This document shows positions 46,443-55,264 of a DNA stretch of 64,000 bases, piece by piece. Source of the DNA: Desulfovibrio sp. Huiquan2017 (GTDB lineage: Bacteria; Desulfobacterota; Desulfovibrionia; Desulfovibrionales; Desulfovibrionaceae); the NCBI RefSeq assembly GCF_017351175.1, contig NZ_JAFMPN010000004.1, positions 186,001 to 250,000 on the forward strand. The letters are read 5' to 3'. The position numbers and the translations under genes are program-made. Positions within the stretch are counted from its first letter, which is position 1, and each line of letters opens with the position of its first letter. Under the pieces are notes generated by a model. The model saw only the letters and a program-made list of their open reading frames with translations. It was not told the DNA's origin and did not search any database.

Positions 46443-48749
46443 CTATTGGGGCAAGGTGACGACGACGCTGGTCTCGCCGGGGACGTCGGTCTCGACGGTG
46501 ATGTCGCCGCCGTGGGTGCGGGCGATGAGCCGGGCCGAGTAGGTGCCGAGCCCGGAGCCGCGCGAGGGGCTGGAGGTGGAATACTTGTCGAAGAAGGTTT
46601 CGCGCACGGACAGGGGGACTTCGCCCTGGTTGCGGATGATGATGGTCAGGCCGTCGTTCTTGTCCAAGAGGATGGATACGGACCCGTTTTCGGGAGAGGC
46701 TTCAAGGGCGTTGGCGAAGAGATTGCAGAGCATGGAGCGGAAGAGTTCGGCATCGGCGGACACGGGCAGAGCGCCGTCCATCTGCCCGCCGCGCACCTCG
46801 ATGCCCACGCTGATACCCTTTTCGCTGAGGGTGGGCAGGGATTCGGCCTTGATCAGCTCAAGAACGTCCAGGACATCCACGGCGGTCCGGTCCAGGACGT
46901 AGGTGCCGCATTCCATCTTGTAGAGGTCGAGAGAGCGGTTGATGAGTTCGAGCATGGCCGCGCCCGCATTTTCGATGGTGGCGAGCATGGCTTCCTGGGG
47001 TCCGTCGAGATTGCCGCGCCGACGGATTTCCTCGGGCAGGCCGATGACCGCGCCGAGCGGGGTCTTGAGATCGTGGCGGGCCATGCGTTCCACATCCTCG
47101 CGCAGGGCCTCGGCCAGTTTGCGGTCGGAGATGTCACGGCTGACGCCTTGCAGACCGATGCGTTCGCCCTCCTCGGAAAAGAGAATGCCGAGATGGGATT
47201 CAAGCCAGACCGAGGACCCGTCGGCGCAGATGAATTCGAGATCTTCGGTGACCGAGGTGAGGTGCTCCCGGCTTTCGTCCATATCGTCGAGCACGCGGAG
47301 GGAATCCGTAAAGCGGGCCCTGGAGGCCGGGGCGAGAAAATCCTGGATATGGCGGCCGAGGACCTCGGACCGTTTGAAGCCGCGCACGGCCTCGTCCGAG
47401 GGGCTGACGTAGGTGAACCGATAGTCCGCGTCCAGCCCCCAGATGATGTCGGTGACGTTTTCGGCCAGCAGGCGGTATTGCTTTTCGCGCTGGCGCAGGG
47501 CCTCTTCCATGAGCTTGCGGTCGGTGATGTCCGTGCCCACGCAGAGCAGGCCCAGGATGGTCCCGTCCTTGGAGCATACCGAGTCATTGGCCCAGGCCAC
47601 CCAAACGATTTCGCCGTTCTTGCGCACGTTCATGGCCTCGTTGAACGGATGGGCCGAGGGATTCATGAGCAGCCGATTGAGGTAACGGCGCACGGAGCGG
47701 CCTTCGAGGCTCCTGCGCGGGACCAGGGTGCCGACCAGGGGTTTGCCGAGAAGCTCGCCCGGCTCGTAGCCGTAGAAATCCGCGGCGTACTCGTTGCAGA
47801 AGACGATATCGCCGTCCATGTCGATGCGGATGATAATGGACTTGGCGCTGTGCACGAGCTGGTAGTAACGCTCGCGGTCCTTGAGTCGGCCCAGGATGAT
47901 GACGGCCACCGCCCAAAGTAAGGCCGGAATGAGGATCATGGCCAGCAGCCCGAGGCCGAGAATATAGTTTTGGTGCGGGGACCCGCCCCAGCCGCCGCTC
48001 GGGGCCGCGCCCAGGATCCAGTCGCCAGAAGGCACCTGAATGGTGCGGACGACCGGGGCCATGTTGAAAACCACGGAATCGCCGGCGAGCATGGGATCGC
48101 GGCCCTCCGCAAAGGTCCTGCGGCGCAGGGCCAGGAGCACGTCGCCGGGCACGCCGATGCCCATGCCGTGAAACAGCGCGGGACCGTCGAAATGAACGCT
48201 GATCAAGCCCCAGTAGCTCGCCTGGCCCGTCCTGCCGGACAGGAAAACCGGAGCCAGGATGATGAGTTCGTCGGATGCGCGGGAATGCTCGTCCTGTGCC
48301 AGAATCTGCCGCTGCCCGGTGGCCCTGGCTCGCTCGATCAAGCTTCGCAAGGCCACGGGAGCGTTTTGGACCAGGGGATGCCCGAACCCCTTGCCCGCGC
48401 TCCAAGGCGGATAGGCGTGCGAGAGCATCCCCCCCTTGGCCAATTGGATGGAGCGCACGGCGGGCATGTTGACCAACAGGGCGTCGGCCATGACCTCGAA
48501 CTGGTCCTGACTGAGCTCCGGATTGACCTTGAGGAAGGCCTCCAGGGCACTGGCCAAGTGGATGCCCGAGCCGATGGCGGCGTCCAGATTTCCCTTGGCC
48601 TCGTTGAGGGTCTGGACCACCCGGGCCCGAACCTTCTGGGCGTGATTGTCCTGGTCCGCGCGATAGCCGACGTACACCATGACGCCTACCATGAGGCCTA
48701 TGACGGGGGGAATCAGGAAGGTAACGCGTTTAAGCATGGGAGCAGCCAT
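46443..48749 (-). CDS. CHASE/PAS sensor histidine kinase
   Basis: 768 aa from the ATG at 48749; the ATG at 48737 is an alternative and neither has a clear ribosome site. Membrane segments at about 8-26 and 268-295 bracket a CHASE-like extracytoplasmic domain (AIGSGIHLASALEAFLKVNP, VRSIQLAKGGMLSHAYP). Two PAS domains follow (about 300-420 and 425-550), then MARHDLKTPLGAVIG with the phosphoacceptor His and an ATPase domain ending GSGLGTYSARLIARTHGGDI. No receiver domain, no adjacent response regulator. The ligand is unknown. Confidence 0.9.
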   Translation of the reverse strand: MAAPMLKRVTFLIPPVIGLMVGVMVYVGYRADQDNHAQKVRARVVQTLNEAKGNLDAAIGSGIHLASALEAFLKVNPELSQDQFEVMADALLVNMPAVRSIQLAKGGMLSHAYPPWSAGKGFGHPLVQNAPVALRSLIERARATGQRQILAQDEHSRASDELIILAPVFLSGRTGQASYWGLISVHFDGPALFHGMGIGVPGDVLLALRRRTFAEGRDPMLAGDSVVFNMAPVVRTIQVPSGDWILGAAPSGGWGGSPHQNYILGLGLLAMILIPALLWAVAVIILGRLKDRERYYQLVHSAKSIIIRIDMDGDIVFCNEYAADFYGYEPGELLGKPLVGTLVPRRSLEGRSVRRYLNRLLMNPSAHPFNEAMNVRKNGEIVWVAWANDSVCSKDGTILGLLCVGTDITDRKLMEEALRQREKQYRLLAENVTDIIWGLDADYRFTYVSPSDEAVRGFKRSEVLGRHIQDFLAPASRARFTDSLRVLDDMDESREHLTSVTEDLEFICADGSSVWLESHLGILFSEEGERIGLQGVSRDISDRKLAEALREDVERMARHDLKTPLGAVIGLPEEIRRRGNLDGPQEAMLATIENAGAAMLELINRSLDLYKMECGTYVLDRTAVDVLDVLELIKAESLPTLSEKGISVGIEVRGGQMDGALPVSADAELFRSMLCNLFANALEASPENGSVSILLDKNDGLTIIIRNQGEVPLSVRETFFDKYSTSSPSRGSGLGTYSARLIARTHGGDITVETDVPGETSVVVTLPQ

Positions 48750-48836
48750 TCGTTGTCGCGGCCGGGAATCGCGCCGCGAGATTTCCACTATAACAAAACG
48801 GCCGAAGAAAGAAAACGTGAGGAGATGGCCGGCGGG

Positions 48837-49715
48837 TCAGCTCCCGACTCGGGCCAGAGCGGTCCCGCTCAGGTCCACGGCCGGGCGCGGGATGGCCAGC
48901 AGGGAATCGTCCGGGACGAACGGCTGCATGCCACGGCGGTTCAGGCGCATGTCGCGCACGCGGCGCAGGTTGCCGCTGCCGATGGGATCGAAGGCCACGG
49001 CCGGGGAGCGGTCCGGGCCGCACAGGAAATCGAAGACCAGGTTTTCGGACAGGGAAAACATGTCGTCAAGCTGGCGGTTGACCCGGGAGGAGTGAAGTAG
49101 CCGCTCGGCCAGGCGCAGGGAGCCGGTCCAGGATTTGCGGCCGGTCACGGAAAGGCTGCCCTTGAGCAATTGCTTCTTGACCAGGAAAGGCAAGCGGCGG
49201 CGGTCCATGGCCATGAGCAGGGAGTCGTCCTGGACGCGATTGGGCATGCGCAAGAGGTTGAGCGCGGTCTCCTGTTCGGTCCGGAAACGGCGGTCGGCCT
49301 GGGCTTCCACGTAGACGTGGGACAGGTTGGAGCCGGATTTGAGGGCGGCCAGGGCGTTGGGCACGAAATAATTGTGGGCGACCACATCGGCGGCCAGATG
49401 GGTCAGGTAGCCATAGGCGTAAGCCGCGACGCACGGGTCCGGAGCGGACTTGAGGAGCTTGAAGCCGGTCACCCAGTTATGGCTGTGGCCGGGCTTGATC
49501 CGGGTGCCCTTGCCGATAAAGATGTCGGCGGACAGGGAGCCGTAGAGAAAAGCCTCGCGGTGGCGCGACAGGATCGCGGCCAGCAACGGCGGCAGACAGC
49601 CGAGATTGGCCAACACGGCGTTGCCCAAGGCCAAGTGCACCCCCGGCCCCCAGGCCAGGGCCTGGTCGGGCATGAGGATCACGAAAAGGCCGGCAAGGAT
49701 CAAAACAAACTTCAT
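48837..49715 (-). CDS. Exported phospholipase C-like zinc protein
   Basis: 292 aa from the ATG at 49715. A signal peptide (1-21, ending ALAWG) is cut before Trp, and the mature start WGPGVHLALG matches the zinc-dependent phospholipase C/S1-P1 nuclease fold in which the N-terminal Trp and His bind metal. Further likely ligands: SLSADIFIG, HSHNWVTG and YLTHLAADVVAHNYF. The C-terminal half (about 150-292) is not recognised. It may act on lipids or phosphate esters in the periplasm, or be a structural homologue. Confidence 0.75.
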   Translation of the reverse strand: MKFVLILAGLFVILMPDQALAWGPGVHLALGNAVLANLGCLPPLLAAILSRHREAFLYGSLSADIFIGKGTRIKPGHSHNWVTGFKLLKSAPDPCVAAYAYGYLTHLAADVVAHNYFVPNALAALKSGSNLSHVYVEAQADRRFRTEQETALNLLRMPNRVQDDSLLMAMDRRRLPFLVKKQLLKGSLSVTGRKSWTGSLRLAERLLHSSRVNRQLDDMFSLSENLVFDFLCGPDRSPAVAFDPIGSGNLRRVRDMRLNRRGMQPFVPDDSLLAIPRPAVDLSGTALARVGS

Positions 49716-49849
49716 CGGATAACGTCTCTCCGGTGCAAAACGTAAGGGTCTGACCCCAAAAGTCAACGATAATCGTGTGGGGAATTTCGGGCGGCAAGCG
49801 GTGTTGCGGGCAACCCACCGTCTCCGCTGAACAAAGACATGCGAGGGTT

Positions 49850-50668
49850 TCAACTTTTTTTCGGGGCCCGCACTCCTGCGGCGAAAACGCCCGGCGTCAT
49901 GCCCATGATCCTGTGAAAACAGCGGGTCATGTGGCTCTGGTCTGAAAACCCGGCCTCGGCCGCGCTCTCGGCCAACCCCGCTCCCCGGCGGATGCAGGCC
50001 TTGGCCAGGCGGACCCGTTGCAGGATCTGGTACTCGTGCGGCGGCATGCCCACGGCCCGGGCGAACATCCGATTCAGGCGGCACGGGCTGCATCCGGCCA
50101 GGGCGGCCAGGGCCTCGAGGTGCACGTCCTCGGCACAGGCGGATTCCAGACGGCGGCGAACCTCGGCGATGCGGTCCGCCCCCGGGCATTCGGCGATACC
50201 GGCACCCGCAGCTGACGGCTCTCCGCCACGGCACAAAGGCTCCATGACCGCGAGCAGGGCCGCCTGCCGCTCCAGGGACGAGGCCCCGCTTCCAGCCAGA
50301 TCGGCCAGCCGGAGCACATCCCCCAAACGGGTGGGGTCGTCCGCCACGACGGGCCGGTCCGAGGGAAGGCGCGGGATCAGTCCGGCGGCCTCGAAGCAGG
50401 CAGGCGCGAGGCTGACCATGACGTATTCGCTCTCGCCCGCGTCCGGGCAGGAGTGGGACAGTCCGGCGGGCACGATCAGGACCTGTCCGGCCCCGGCCTC
50501 GCAGCTCCCGCCCGGGGCTTCCACCCTCCGGCTCCCGGCCAGGACCGCGCCCACGCACACGGATCGGTGGGCGTGGCGCGCAGTGGTCGGGGGCGCGCCC
50601 GCATGGCGGACCACACCGACCCCGTCCAGGCCGGGAATTTCATGATATCGCGTCCGTTCGTATGCCAT
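49850..50668 (-). CDS. AraC-family transcriptional regulator
   Basis: 272 aa. An N-terminal cupin-like sensing domain (HRSVCVGAVLAGSRR, VLIVPAGLSHSCPD) and a C-terminal pair of helix-turn-helix motifs: LEALAALAGCSPCRLNRMFARAVGMPPHEYQ and LAESAAEAGFSDQSHMTRCFHRIMGMTPG. It follows the small cupin gene by 12 bases and is probably co-transcribed. The ligand and targets are unknown. The ATG at 50668 was kept as the only reasonable start. Confidence 0.9.
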   Translation of the reverse strand: MAYERTRYHEIPGLDGVGVVRHAGAPPTTARHAHRSVCVGAVLAGSRRVEAPGGSCEAGAGQVLIVPAGLSHSCPDAGESEYVMVSLAPACFEAAGLIPRLPSDRPVVADDPTRLGDVLRLADLAGSGASSLERQAALLAVMEPLCRGGEPSAAGAGIAECPGADRIAEVRRRLESACAEDVHLEALAALAGCSPCRLNRMFARAVGMPPHEYQILQRVRLAKACIRRGAGLAESAAEAGFSDQSHMTRCFHRIMGMTPGVFAAGVRAPKKS

Positions 50669-50680
50669 GAATCATCCGGA

Positions 50681-51064
50681 TCAGAGCAGCGCGGGCACGA
50701 ATTTGGCCAGCAGGCAGAGGCCGTCCCGCCCGGCCCGCACCCGGTGCACGGCCTTTTCCGGCAGGATCGCCATCCCGCCGGGCGCATAGGGAATACGCCG
50801 TCCCAGGAGCAGGCACTCCCCGCTCCCCTCGGCCACTTCGTGCAATTCCCAACTGTTTTCATGGACATGGTCGCCGATTTCCGCGCCGGGTTCAAGACGG
50901 ACCAGATGCGCACTGAACCGGCCGCCGGTCTCGGCTCCGGTGATCAGGTGCTTGAGGGCCACCCCGGCGAAGCTCGGGTGTTGGTTCCAGGGCAGATCGG
51001 CGGCGGACGCGGACGCGCCCTCGGCGGTCACGATTCCGGTATCGAACAGCGAGAAGAGTTGCAT
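50681..51064 (-). CDS. Cupin-domain protein
   Basis: 127 aa from the ATG at 51064, preceded by AAGGAGG four bases away. A single cupin barrel: LEPGAEIGDHVHENSWELHEVAEG (His in HVHxxxxE, first motif) and PYAPGGMAILPEKAVHRVRAG (second motif with His). The metal-binding pattern H-x-H...E...H is complete. Such small cupins act as sensors, isomerases or dioxygenases; the reaction is unknown. Upstream of the AraC gene in the same run. Confidence 0.88.
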   Translation of the reverse strand: MQLFSLFDTGIVTAEGASASAADLPWNQHPSFAGVALKHLITGAETGGRFSAHLVRLEPGAEIGDHVHENSWELHEVAEGSGECLLLGRRIPYAPGGMAILPEKAVHRVRAGRDGLCLLAKFVPALL

Positions 51065-51131
51065 GATGCCTCCTTTGGTTTCCAAGGAGGATAGGCCGCC
51101 GAAGGGCGGCCGGTCTTGCACGATCTTGCCG

Positions 51132-51698
51132 TCAATGCTCGGCGGCCCTGGCCGCTATCTCGCGCACGAAGTCGGATTTGCCCCAGGTGTAGGCCACGCG
51201 GTCGCCGGGATGCCGGACGAGCAGATCCCGCTTGAGCCGCTCATAGTCCACCGCCGCGTCCGGGTAAGCGCGAAGATAATCGCGGAAAGCCAGCCCCTCC
51301 CACAAAGTGGAGTCGGCCACGGTCATGTGGATATGGTGGGTGCGCTCCCCACCTGGGCCGCGCCGGATGAACCAGGGATAATGCGGCGGAGTCGCCCCCT
51401 GGGGTTGAGGCCGCCAGAAGGCGTCGTAACCGAGTGCTTCCAGAATGGGCATGGCCTCTTCCCTGGCCCGGTCCAGGTCCGAGACCTCCACGAGCATGTC
51501 CACAACGGGTTTGGCCCATATGCCGGGGATCGAGGTGCTGCCGAAGTGCTCCACGCACACGACAAGCCCCTGGGGCAGGCAGGCGAGCAGGCGGGCCTTT
51601 TCCTCCGTGAACAGGCGGGGCCAGGCCGGATCGGGGGGAACCAGCTCGATGCGGTCCAGCAGGACCCGGGCGACCTTTTGTTCCTGGGTCTCGGTCAT
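51132..51698 (-). CDS. GrpB family nucleotidyltransferase-like protein
   Basis: 188 aa. UPF0157/GrpB pattern: IELVPPDPAWPRLFTEEKARL, VEHFGSTSIPGIWAKPVVDMLVEV with the GS and DxD-like nucleotidyltransferase motif, and THHIHMTVADSTLWEGLAFRDYL. The family belongs to the nucleotidyltransferase superfamily, with no agreed substrate. Its start overlaps the HD-GYP stop by four bases. Confidence 0.9.
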   Translation of the reverse strand: MTETQEQKVARVLLDRIELVPPDPAWPRLFTEEKARLLACLPQGLVVCVEHFGSTSIPGIWAKPVVDMLVEVSDLDRAREEAMPILEALGYDAFWRPQPQGATPPHYPWFIRRGPGGERTHHIHMTVADSTLWEGLAFRDYLRAYPDAAVDYERLKRDLLVRHPGDRVAYTWGKSDFVREIAARAAEH

Positions 51699-52468
51699 GC
51701 CGCGCCCTCCGTGCCGCCTTCCTCCACTTCGAGGATGAAGGCCTCCACCAGATCCGGGTCCAACGCGGTCCCGGCAAGCCTACGCAGGGTGTTGAAGGCC
51801 GCCTGGGCCGAACGCCCCCGCTGATAGGGACGGTCCGTGGTCATGGCGTCGAAATAATCGACCACGCAGAGGATGCGCGCGCCCAGCGGGATGGCCGCGC
51901 CCGAAAGGCCGCGCGGATAGCCGGAGCCGTCCATGAGTTCATGGTGGGCGTAGACGTATTCCAGGGCCGGGCCGAGAAAGTCGAGATTCTTCAGGATATC
52001 GCGGCCCCATTCGGGATGGCGGTGGATCTCGTCCACCATCTCCCGGGTCAGCGGGGTGTCGTCGCTGGAGAAAATGCGGTCGCTGAAGCCGATCTTGCCG
52101 ATGTCGTGCAGGGTTCCGGCGATGCGGATGCGTTCCACCTCGTCGGTGGGCAGGCCGAGCCGCTGGGCCAGGCGGCGGGCATAGACCCCCACGCGTTCGC
52201 CGTGCCCCTCGGTGTAGGCGTCGCGCGTCCCCAGGGCATGGGCCACGGCCGTGATGGTGTTCACGGTGTCCCGCCGGATCTTGGCCAAGAGCTCCTCCAG
52301 CCGATCCTCGCGGGCCTCGATCTTGGCCAGCATGACGGCCACGGCCTCGGCCAGTTCCTGGGTTTCGGGATCGTACTCCGGCCCGGTCAAGGCATGGATG
52401 CCGTCGGCCGGGCCACCCGCCGAGATGGTCCGGATAACCCGCAGCAATTCCTCACGCCCCTTGCCCAC
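51695..52468 (-). CDS. HD-GYP domain phosphodiesterase
   Basis: 257 aa, GTG start at 52468 with GGAG five bases before. An N-terminal helical segment (about 1-65) leads to a complete HD-GYP domain: HGERVGVYARRLAQRLG, LHDIGKIGFSDRIF, HPEWGRDIL, HHELMDGSGYPRGLSG and VVDYFDAMTTDRPYQRG. No receiver domain or membrane anchor. It should hydrolyse cyclic di-GMP. It begins one base after the stop of the NmrA-like gene. Confidence 0.92.
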   Translation of the reverse strand: MGKGREELLRVIRTISAGGPADGIHALTGPEYDPETQELAEAVAVMLAKIEAREDRLEELLAKIRRDTVNTITAVAHALGTRDAYTEGHGERVGVYARRLAQRLGLPTDEVERIRIAGTLHDIGKIGFSDRIFSSDDTPLTREMVDEIHRHPEWGRDILKNLDFLGPALEYVYAHHELMDGSGYPRGLSGAAIPLGARILCVVDYFDAMTTDRPYQRGRSAQAAFNTLRRLAGTALDPDLVEAFILEVEEGGTEGAA

Positions 52469-52469
52469 A

Positions 52470-53330
52470 CTATCTCCAGGCGTCCACGTGTTCGAGGGCG
52501 AAATCCTCGAAGGGCCGCGCGGGCGTGCCGGTCAGATATTCCACGGCCTGGGTCACGTTGCCCATCATGCCGAGCTTGATCACCCGGCTCAGGGAAACCA
52601 GCATGTTGCGGTCCCACTCGGGCACGCCCGCCGCGTCCAGGCTCTTGATATAGGCGTCCTCGTCCGCCGGAGCGTAGCGCACTTCGATCCCGGCGGCCTC
52701 GGCGATGGTTGCGGCCACGTCCGCAAGGGTCAGGCCCCGGGGGCCGGTCAGGGCGTAAAAGGCGTCCGTGTAGCCTTCGTTGTCGTTGAACAGCCGGACG
52801 GCACAGGCCGCGACGTCGCGCGCGTCGATGTAACTGACCTTGTATTCTTCCTCGGGCAGCTCGATGACCCCGGACCGGACCATGGGCGCGAGCACGGTGC
52901 TGAAATTCTGCATGAAGGAATTGGCCCGCAGCACGGTGAACGGAATCTTGGAATCCTCCACGAACTGATCGACCATGCCGTGCTCCCGGCCCAGCCGCCA
53001 ATGGGCGTCGGAGGACGCGCCGTAAGCGCTCACGCAGACAATGTAGCCGATACCCGCTTCCTTGGCCGCATCCACCGCCAACCGTCCGAACCGGGCCATT
53101 TTCTCGTGCAGGGGCACGGCCAAGAACAGCCGGTCGCAACCGGCCATGGCCGCAACCATGGAATCCTTGTCCGCGGAATCGAAAACCCGCGCTTCCAGGC
53201 CCCGGGCCGCCAGGGCTTCCGCCTGCTCCGGCCCTTGCGCGCCGGGCACCAGCATCGTCTTGTCGGGAAATGTATCGATCAGGGCCGAGCCTACGTTTCC
53301 GGCCGCACCCGCTATGAAAATCCTGCTCAT
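52470..53330 (-). CDS. NmrA-like NAD(P)-binding protein
   Basis: 286 aa from the ATG at 53330 (AAGGAG before). Atypical short-chain dehydrogenase: IFIAGAAGNVGSALIDTF is the dinucleotide loop, VCVSAYGAS takes the place of the catalytic Ser region, and the Tyr-xxx-Lys pair is absent. The C-terminal half resembles NmrA/QOR2-like proteins with YIDARDVAACAVRLF and PARPFEDFALEHVDAW. Probably a redox-sensing or quinone-reducing protein. First gene of the run NmrA-HD-GYP-GrpB, with cupin and AraC beyond. Confidence 0.88.
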   Translation of the reverse strand: MSRIFIAGAAGNVGSALIDTFPDKTMLVPGAQGPEQAEALAARGLEARVFDSADKDSMVAAMAGCDRLFLAVPLHEKMARFGRLAVDAAKEAGIGYIVCVSAYGASSDAHWRLGREHGMVDQFVEDSKIPFTVLRANSFMQNFSTVLAPMVRSGVIELPEEEYKVSYIDARDVAACAVRLFNDNEGYTDAFYALTGPRGLTLADVAATIAEAAGIEVRYAPADEDAYIKSLDAAGVPEWDRNMLVSLSRVIKLGMMGNVTQAVEYLTGTPARPFEDFALEHVDAWR

Positions 53331-53557
53331 GGAATGCTCCTTCCCCCGCCGTCGGCATCCGGCACGCGGGGATTTTCCTTGTGACGCCCGCACGCTACAC
53401 GAAGATGGCAGGGAAAGGCAAACGATCCGCCGCCGGGCTCCGGAATCAAGGCGCGACCATTCCCCGGCCCGATTCGACCATTGACCGAAAGGACACTTGC
53501 GCGCCGCGCCCAAGGGGGGTACCCCGGAATGACGCCAGACTAAACCATGGAGTGGAA

Positions 53558-55261
53558 ATGCTATTAGGAATCGACGTGGGCGGCACCCACACCGACGCAG
53601 TCGCCATCGACATCGGGGACAAACCCACGGTGGTAGCCTCCTGCAAGGTGCCCACCCGACACGACGACCTGCTCTCGTCCGTCACCGAGGCCCTGGCCGC
53701 CATCCTCGACAGGATCGACCGGAACGCGGTCACCCAACTCAACCTGTCCACCACCCTGTCCACCAACGCCATCGTCCAAAACAAGACCGAGGACGTGGGT
53801 GTCATCGTTTCCGCCGGACCGGGCATCGACCCGCACAACTTCATGCCCTGCAAGGACTTCTACGTCATCGACGGGTCCATCGACCACCGAGGCAACGAGG
53901 TCCGCGCGCTCAGCACCCACCAACTGGCCAAGGCCGTGGACGCCTGCCGCGAAAACGGCGTGCGCGTCTTCGCCGCGGTCTCCAAGTTCTCCACCCGCAA
54001 CCCGCGCCACGAGAACCTCATCCGGCGCACGGTCTGCAACTGCAAATCCGTGGACGCCTGCGAGCACGCCGACTTCGTCACCCAGGGACACCAGCTCGGC
54101 GGGGCGCTCAATTTCCCGCGCCGGGTGGCCACCGCCTATTTCAATTGCGCGGTCTGGCGGCTGTACAACGACTTCGCCACCGCCGTGGAGGAAGCCCTCG
54201 ACGACATGGGGCTCGGCAACGTCAAGGTCAACATCCTCAAGGCCGACGGCGGGACCATGCCCCTGCCCCAGTCCAGGACCCTGCCCGTGCAGTCCATCTT
54301 TTCCGGCCCGGCCGCCTCGGTCATGGGCATCATCGCCCTGACCGACATCTTCCACGACTCGATCATCCTCGACATCGGCGGGACCACCACCGACATCGCG
54401 GTCTTCGCGGACGGCGCGCCGCTCATCGAGCGCGAAGGCATCGACATCGGCTCCCACCCCACCCTGGTCTCCGCGCTCAAGGTCCACTCCATCGGCATCG
54501 GCGGCGATTCGGCCATCTCCGTGGTCGGCCCCGAGGTCCGCGTCGGCCCCAACCGGCTCGGCCCGTCCGTCTGCCTGGGGGGAGAACGCGTCACCCTGAC
54601 CGACGCCCTGAACTACACCGGAGCAAGCGCGGTGGGCGACGTGGCGGCCTCCCGCCAGGCCATTGACGCCTATGCCTCGGCCCGCACCCTGACGGGCGGC
54701 AAGCTCGCCGGGGACGCCGTGGCCTACGCGGCCCGGGCCATCCAGGACGCCGCCCGCGCCTTGGTGGACGAAATCAACTCCAAGCCGGTCTACACCATCC
54801 ACGAACTCCTCGAAGGCAAACGGATCGTACCCAAGAAGGTCTATCTCATGGGCGGTCCGGCCGAGGCCCTGAAGGACGAACTGCGCGAACGCTTCCAACT
54901 GTCCACCGAAGTGCCCGCCAACTTCGACGTGGCCAACGCCATCGGCGCGGCCCTGACCCGGACCACTTGGGAACTCGAACTCTTCGCCGACACCCAACGC
55001 CACGTCCTGTTCATCCCTTCCCTGTCCTACCGCGAAAACGTCCCCTCCGGGTACGACCTGGAAGACGCCAAACGGGACGCCGCCAACCAACTGACCATGC
55101 AGCTCGATTCCATGGGCGTGTTTCTCCGGGCCGAGGACGCCCAGATCACCCACGCCTCCAGCTTCAACATGGTCGAGGGCTACGACATGGTGGGCCGGAA
55201 CATCCGCGTCAAGTGCCAGGTCCGGCCCGGCGTAATCAAGACCTTCGGAGAGGGACGCTAA
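53558..55261 (+). CDS. HyuA-type hydantoinase/oxoprolinase family protein
   Basis: 567 aa from the ATG at 53558 (GGAGTGGAA before). An ASKHA-fold ATPase: phosphate 1 loop GIDVGGTHTDAVAI at the start and phosphate 2 loop DIGGTTTDIAVFADG near residue 272, with LSTTLSTNAIVQNKTEDVGV and FSGPAASVMGI typical of HyuA. No HyuB partner is present. A cysteine-containing insertion (CNCKSVDACEHADFV) is not a feature I know from characterised members. Family members use ATP to open cyclic amides or drive carboxylations; the substrate is unknown. The next gene, 3 bases on, is a histone-deacetylase-like amidohydrolase. Confidence 0.85.
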   Translation: MLLGIDVGGTHTDAVAIDIGDKPTVVASCKVPTRHDDLLSSVTEALAAILDRIDRNAVTQLNLSTTLSTNAIVQNKTEDVGVIVSAGPGIDPHNFMPCKDFYVIDGSIDHRGNEVRALSTHQLAKAVDACRENGVRVFAAVSKFSTRNPRHENLIRRTVCNCKSVDACEHADFVTQGHQLGGALNFPRRVATAYFNCAVWRLYNDFATAVEEALDDMGLGNVKVNILKADGGTMPLPQSRTLPVQSIFSGPAASVMGIIALTDIFHDSIILDIGGTTTDIAVFADGAPLIEREGIDIGSHPTLVSALKVHSIGIGGDSAISVVGPEVRVGPNRLGPSVCLGGERVTLTDALNYTGASAVGDVAASRQAIDAYASARTLTGGKLAGDAVAYAARAIQDAARALVDEINSKPVYTIHELLEGKRIVPKKVYLMGGPAEALKDELRERFQLSTEVPANFDVANAIGAALTRTTWELELFADTQRHVLFIPSLSYRENVPSGYDLEDAKRDAANQLTMQLDSMGVFLRAEDAQITHASSFNMVEGYDMVGRNIRVKCQVRPGVIKTFGEGR

Positions 55262-55264
55262 ACC

